Translations under genes and position numbers: made by a program
Notes under the pieces: generated by a model
What the model was told of the DNA's origin: nothing
Databases searched by the model: none
The model's input: the letters and a program-made list of their open reading frames with translations, nothing else
Shown here: in pieces, positions 59,361-64,000 of the stretch
How positions within the stretch are numbered: the first letter of the stretch is position 1
Layout of the letters: each line of letters starts with the position of its first letter
DNA from: Diadophis punctatus similis
Lineage: Eukaryota > Chordata > Lepidosauria > Squamata > Dipsadidae
Assembly (NCBI GenBank): GCA_023053685.1
Contig: JALIGW010000005.1
Coordinates: 32,855,480-32,919,479, forward strand
DNA: 64,000 nt
Reading direction: 5' to 3'

Positions 59361-59830
59361 GAATTTGTCTCACTTCAGACAGTGACTCATGCTGTAGCCT
59401 TCTCACAGCTCTACTATTGCAATGTGTTCTATGTGGGGCTATCCTTGAAGACCACTTGACTATGGCACAGTTTAACACTCTCCCCCTCCCCCACTCCTGT
59501 TCACCACATCTACATGAAAATATTGGATATCTTGTCAGTTTGAGGTCTGATGTCACTGATATGCTGATGATACCCAACTCCATTCCAGACCATCCAAGTA
59601 ATGCCATAAGTCTCCTGTTGCAGTGGATAGGTCTGGATGGAGAGGGAAAGATTTAAGTTAACTTCTGAGAAGACTGAGTAGCTATGGATATTTGGCTTCC
59701 TTAATCTTGGGGACTTTCAATTTTGAACAGCGTAGCCCCCCCCCCCATTTATACCAGGTGCATCATCTAGGGGTCATCTTGGGACACACGTGTTTATAAC
59801 TTCAAGATGCTTACTATGGAGAACACAAGA
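59360..59830 (+). pseudogene. L2-type LINE reverse-transcriptase relic
   Basis: YADDTQL, the reverse-transcriptase catalytic box of L2/CR1-type LINEs, is encoded at 59560-59580. Upstream, THAV..SQLYYCNVFYVGL (59385-59450) resembles the later 'SRLDYCNALYMGL' region of the same enzyme. That region normally lies after YADD, so the order is reversed and two pieces seem to be joined. Stops and indels abound. Confidence 0.6.
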
Positions 59831-60839
59831 AGCTATGTTCTATGAACCCAAGTACAATGTTATAGAAATCTGTTAGGCATAATGATTGCTTTTAAAGTTT
59901 CCACATTACCTCCAAACAGATAAGAATATCTGGAGAAGCTAGAATGCTGTTCTGTAAATTTGAAAATGACCAAAACCTTTTCAAAATTTGTATGTGTATT
60001 TGATAGTGCTCTCTGTCTCGTTGTCCACTTAAAAATAGAATTTTATGTTTGTTTGGGTTTTTTTTAACAAAAAAACACGATTACTTCTATTTTCAGTTTA
60101 CAATGCCTCTTTTTATTCATACCAAACTCTCCACAATAGAAAGATTAAAACATTTCCCTGGGTAGAATTTTTTTTAAAAAGAGACAGCAAAACTGAATAT
60201 AATATACTTTAATCAATAGCATCATGTAGCTATAAATTTAAACTCTTTATTTGCCAAACTATTAATTGTGATTAGAATTTTATTTTATTTGAGATACTGC
60301 AATTAAAGGTTTTCCATGCTTGAGATAAGTTTCTTTAGTAAAGAGAAAAAAAGAAAACAATCACTATACATACAATGACTAAGAAATAGAAAAGGATGTG
60401 ACAATTTGAAATATTAGTGACCTAGTTACTGGGGCAGACTTCAAACTTATCTTAGCAACCCTGAAAAAAAAAAGGACATGATTATTGAAACATTTATGCA
60501 CAATTTTCTCTGGATTACTTTGCTACACTATATAGGCATTGCTCAGGCTTCAAAACTCTTTGTTATTCACCTATGTAAAGGTGTCCATCACTGTGTTTTT
60601 TTACTTAGAAGTATGCAAAATAAATAATACACTGCTTGACTACAGCAGCAATTGCCAGAAATGATTTCCTACAATGTGGCAAAAAAGACTAAAAAAGAAA
60701 AGAAAAAAAAGAATGCTGGTCAAAGAAATGATAGGAAATAAATTGCTCCTGTATTCAGTTTTGCCTTTGTGTCGTGCAGGACATTTTAGAAAAGAGATAC
60801 AGCCTTAGGACCAGAGTAACCCAAATCCCATTAAACATG

Positions 60840-61480
60840 CATAGGGAGGTTTTCCCAGCCTGCGGTGCTGGGAGTTACATGCCAAGACTCTGTTAACAAC
60901 AGTAATTGTGCATATAATTTCCTTTGTGTTGCCCTGAAAACTCCCCCATCACACAATTAAGAACCAACCTTACGCTATTCACCACCTATTATCATTTTAT
61001 TTTATGTCCAGGAAGGAAAATATACAAAGATCATTCCTGCTTTCTTACATTTGTCTTCTGTGGCATGATATTGGCAAAGAATGAGCAAATCAGATAAAAG
61101 ACAGACCAGACCCAAGGGTCATTAAATACTCTGTAGCAGTAAGTTAGATTGTGGCACAATAAATTCTCCTTGTATATTACTCTATAATATCCAAATTAAA
61201 ATATGCTTACTGCCAAAATACAAGCCAGCGTATAATACATTTACAAGACAATTAAATATCATCTGGAATAGGATGAGATACAATAGATCACAAAAGCACA
61301 AAGCGCACTTAAATATTCCCTATATGTTTTTCTCCTTCCCCTTTGTCAAAATTTATTTTTCTATGCAATCTTTTTTCTCTTTGTGTTTGTCTTTTTGACT
61401 TCTTTTTAAAAATCTTGAACAATAGCAACAGAAAAAGTGTTAGTGGCATAAATGCTAACATAATTTATTGTAGGCCAAGC
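60840..61480. promoter_or_regulatory. candidate conserved distal regulatory element
   Basis: Repeat-free, with mixed composition and words such as TTAACAACAGTAATTGTGCA, TATACAAAGATCATTCC (TCF/SOX-like core ACAAAG), GATTGTGGC and CCCTTTGTCAAAATTTA. Similar in look to known vertebrate non-coding conserved blocks. Inference only. Confidence 0.25.
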
Positions 61481-61738
61481 AAAGACCTAAAGACAATGCG
61501 GCGATGTTAACACATGGACATTTAATGAAGAAATGTGGTGATATTTCCGAAATCTTCCATAGATATTCAGGCACACACATTGTTCTAATGTAGGGAGATT
61601 TCTTTCTTTCTTTCTCCATCTCCAGAATTGCATGATCAAAGAAGGGAAATGCAGGGCAAAACTAGAAGATTGTATCTATTTTAAAATGTAGAAGTGAAAA
61701 CTGAAAGCCAGATTGTAACAGATCAGAATCAGTTATTT

Positions 61739-61784
<46 letters not shown>

Positions 61785-61785
61785 C
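61739..61785. repeat. (ACA)n microsatellite
   Basis: About 15 perfect ACA units. Confidence 0.97.
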
Positions 61786-62029
61786 CTAGCCCTACCAAAC
61801 TGCATCTCTAGTGTCAGTTGTTCATTGCAATTGGTATTTCTCACTTCAATCCATTTATATTGCAGCCTTTCCAATGCTTTTCAGCTGAGTTGAACTCCTG
61901 TCATCATAATGCCACAAACACTATCCTGTGATAGTGTTTAGACTAATTTGGGTCTAAAAATTATGTGAGGAACATACAATGATATAAAAGCAATAAAATA
62001 ATAAATAATAATACAAATCCAGAATTGGA

Positions 62030-62658
62030 AAAACAGCAACAGACAGCAAATGCTACCTCAGCAAAGAAGCAGAAGAAATAATGGACCACCTATTGTAGTT
62101 TGTTGCTGCAAGAAGATCACACAGGATTACTACAAACAACAGCCCAACAAAGTAGCAACAATGATGCATTGGAATATCTGGAAGAAATACCATTTGCCTG
62201 CTGAGGTACTGGTGTAACTGCAAAATAGACAAACAGAAAATGAAGAAGCTAAAGTGCTCTGGAACTTTAGAATTCAAACAGATAAGCACTTGCCACACAA
62301 TAATCCAGATTTAACAATTGTTAATAAGAAAGACAAAGTCTAAGTCTCAGACATTGCACTGCCTGAAGACTGTAGAATAGAACATAAAAAACTGCAGAAA
62401 ATCACATAATACAAAGATTTGCAAACAGAAGTAGTTTCCAAAATTTCCAAAACATCTGGAGAACCACTTAAAAACCATCAAAATCACCACTAGTCAATTG
62501 CAAAAGGCAGCTTTACTTGGAACAGCTTACATTCAGCAATGATATCTTCAATACCATCAAACAACAAACCTCTCCCTATCCCACATTCTTGTGAAAAATT
62601 TGATAGGTGGATAAAAGTGCTAAACCTGGTCTAAACATCTGGCAGACTGTAATGAACC

Positions 62659-62660
<2 letters not shown>
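62030..62660 (+). pseudogene. non-LTR retrotransposon C-terminal relic (R2/R4-like)
   Basis: Reading the plus strand across frames gives LHWNIWKKYHLPAEVLV, NEEAKVLWNFRIQTDKHL, NPDLTIVNKKDKV and DIALPEDCRIEHKKLQKIT, then ITTSQLQKAALLGTAYI. This series is the endonuclease-like C-terminal region of a LINE often annotated as R2-like. Stops and indels break it. It ends at an ATA microsatellite, the usual 3' tail. Confidence 0.65.

Positions 62661-62751
<91 letters not shown>
62660..62751. repeat. (ATA)n microsatellite at a LINE 3' end
   Basis: About 30 perfect AAT units. Poly-Asn or poly-Leu frames across it are artefacts. Confidence 0.98.
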
Positions 62752-62754
<3 letters not shown>

Positions 62755-62930
62755 CATTGACAAAATCACGATCTGTCAGTTGCAAAAGGCCACCGTACTT
62801 GGATCTGCGCGCATCATACGAAAATACATCACACAGTCCTAGACGCTTGGGAAGTGTTCGACTTGTGATATAGTGATACGAAATCCAGCATATAAATCTC
62901 GTTTGCTGTGTATTACATTTTTTGTGAATA
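62755..62930 (+). pseudogene. second LINE 3' end of the same kind
   Basis: It encodes SVSCKRPPYLDLRAS in one frame and, in another, QLQKATVLGSARIIRKYIT, the same C-terminal motif as QLQKAALLGTAYI at about 62495. The 3' part GACGCTTGGGAAGTGTTCGA and CGAAATCCAGCATATAAATC is a well-kept 3' untranslated region. It also ends in AAT repeats. Confidence 0.7.
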
Positions 62931-62946
62931 AATAATAATAATAATA

Positions 62947-63000
<54 letters not shown>
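62929..63000. repeat. compound (AAT)n-(ATG)n microsatellite
   Basis: AAT units to 62948, then about 17 ATG/GAT units to 63000. The change of a single base in the unit suggests the second array grew from the first. Confidence 0.97.
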
Positions 63001-63126
63001 TATTATAGTTTGTCTCACAGTCAGCCAGATGTTTAGGTTGGATACAACATTTTTATCCACTTATTGAGCACTTCTTCTATCCCACATCCTTGGGGAGGAT
63101 TCGATAGGTGGATAAAAATGCCAAAT
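63001..63126. repeat. inverted then direct copies of the 62.6-kb LINE 3'-end segment
   Basis: 63001-63060 (GCCAGATGTTTAGGTTGG to TTTTTATCCAC) is the complement of 62607-62660, with mismatches. 63071-63126 (CTATCCCACATCCTTGGGGA then TCGATAGGTGGATAAAAATG) repeats 62576-62620 directly. Confidence 0.8.
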
Positions 63127-63236
63127 CCAGATCACCTTGTGACAAGATAGGCAACAGACACATTTTAATAAATAAAAACAAACATTTTGGCTGACTGTGT
63201 GAACAACAATAAGTCTCCTGGCTACCGAAGCTTGCA

Positions 63237-63266
63237 CCTCCCTCCCTCCCTCCCTCCCTCCCTCCC
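63237..63266. repeat. (CTCC)n microsatellite
   Basis: Seven to eight perfect CCCT units. Confidence 0.95.
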
Positions 63267-64000
63267 AAATCCATGTTTGATAAATCACAAGAATTTATCA
63301 TGTAGCACAATAAATCAAAACCAAATAAATGATATTTGACCAATGCAAACCAGTAAGCTTCATGCCTGATTAATTGTTCCACCTGAGTTTCCTACATTTA
63401 AATTTAACAGCTTACCTTCTACATTTAGAGTAGACTTTCTGGTATCCTTCACATGATTTGGACTGCAATTCTCTTGAATCTGAATTCTGGCTGGACTGAT
63501 GTGGCCAAAGTTCAAAACAACTGGACTAGGGGTTTAATTATCTGGATGTTAGAGTCACTGAGCCTCTTTAATTTTTTTTAATTCGCCTGGACACTTCAGC
63601 CAATATTTTATGCCTGAGCAGTAATAGAAAATAATTACAGGATAAAAATATCTGTATTTTCTAGGTCTTATTGTAAAATTCCTAGTACATTAGCAGATAT
63701 GGTTGAAACCCACCGAGAAAGCTCAGTGACTCTTCAGCAATTAACGGATGACATCTTTGAGTCATTTCCACCGCTCTAGGTCCCAGTTTCCTACTGCTAC
63801 AGTTGCAAGATTTCTGTTTTCCCATCACAGCAAAAAGCTGAAACTGAAAGCTGCAGTGAAAAGCACATAGTGATGCTGTTGATATGTTGACTGGGGATTC
63901 AGTTTGCATCTATTTGATAATGCTGTTAGAAAATAGATTAAACTCATTAAAATGCAGTTTATATACAACAGGAAAACAATCTAATAAAATTCTGTAGAAA
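63267..64000. other. intergenic DNA to the right edge, nothing recognised
   Basis: AT-rich. The frame 63682-63909 shows no family signal. No VTI1A exon is seen. Confidence 0.5.

Larger units (their letters stand above)
59831..62029. other. intergenic DNA
   Basis: No exon. The 60.84-61.48 kb part is listed separately. A (ACA)n run occupies 61739-61785. Confidence 0.5.

Noticed and set aside
62576..62873. Poly-Leu and poly-Asn frames
   Set aside because: Translation of the AAT microsatellite.
62929..63000. CRISPR-like regular repeats
   Set aside because: These are perfect microsatellites without spacers, in a vertebrate genome.

Overview
This window is vertebrate nuclear DNA, most likely from a squamate reptile and probably a snake. 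The evidence is the repeat set: a long but broken BovB/RTE LINE, CR1/L3-type LINE 3' ends with pentanucleotide tails, two tRNA-derived squamate-type SINE families, many short hAT-type elements with intact 8-bp target duplications, and microsatellites attached to retroposon tails. Nothing in it looks bacterial or viral.

Only one host gene can be supported: the 5' end of TCF7L2 (TCF4), the beta-catenin-dependent HMG-box transcription factor of the Wnt pathway, on the minus strand. Coding exon 1 (9371-9559), exon 2 (8962-9028) and exon 3 (8622-8746) are intact, in phase and joined by canonical GT-AG splice sites. They encode the first 127 residues, including the beta-catenin-binding domain. A CpG-rich promoter region (about 8.15-11.25 kb) covers them. 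The first 8.6 kb of the window is the start of intron 3; the remaining exons lie off the left edge. I found no exon of the usual upstream neighbour VTI1A.

From 11.3 kb to the right edge (about 53 kb) the DNA is upstream intergenic sequence with no supported host exon. It holds fossil transposons: a 2.8-kb BovB LINE (14.5-17.3 kb) carrying a small TA-flanked element; an 834-bp TA-flanked element built from inverted internal repeats (20.0-20.8 kb); CR1-type LINEs (23.6-24.5 and 43.2-44.3 kb); a Helitron-helicase-like remnant (31.7-31.9 kb) beside a duplicated segment; a Ty3/gypsy-type polymerase relic (44.9-46.15 kb) split by a probable solo LTR; an L2-type fragment (59.4-59.8 kb); and a cluster of LINE 3' ends with trinucleotide arrays (62.0-63.1 kb). 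Repeat-free stretches at about 3.4-4.3, 47.9-48.7 and 60.8-61.5 kb are the best guesses for TCF7L2-linked regulatory DNA.

I found no new gene system. The most useful observations are the TCF7L2 promoter-exon block, the nested insertions that give a relative order of transposition, and several oddly arranged repeats.
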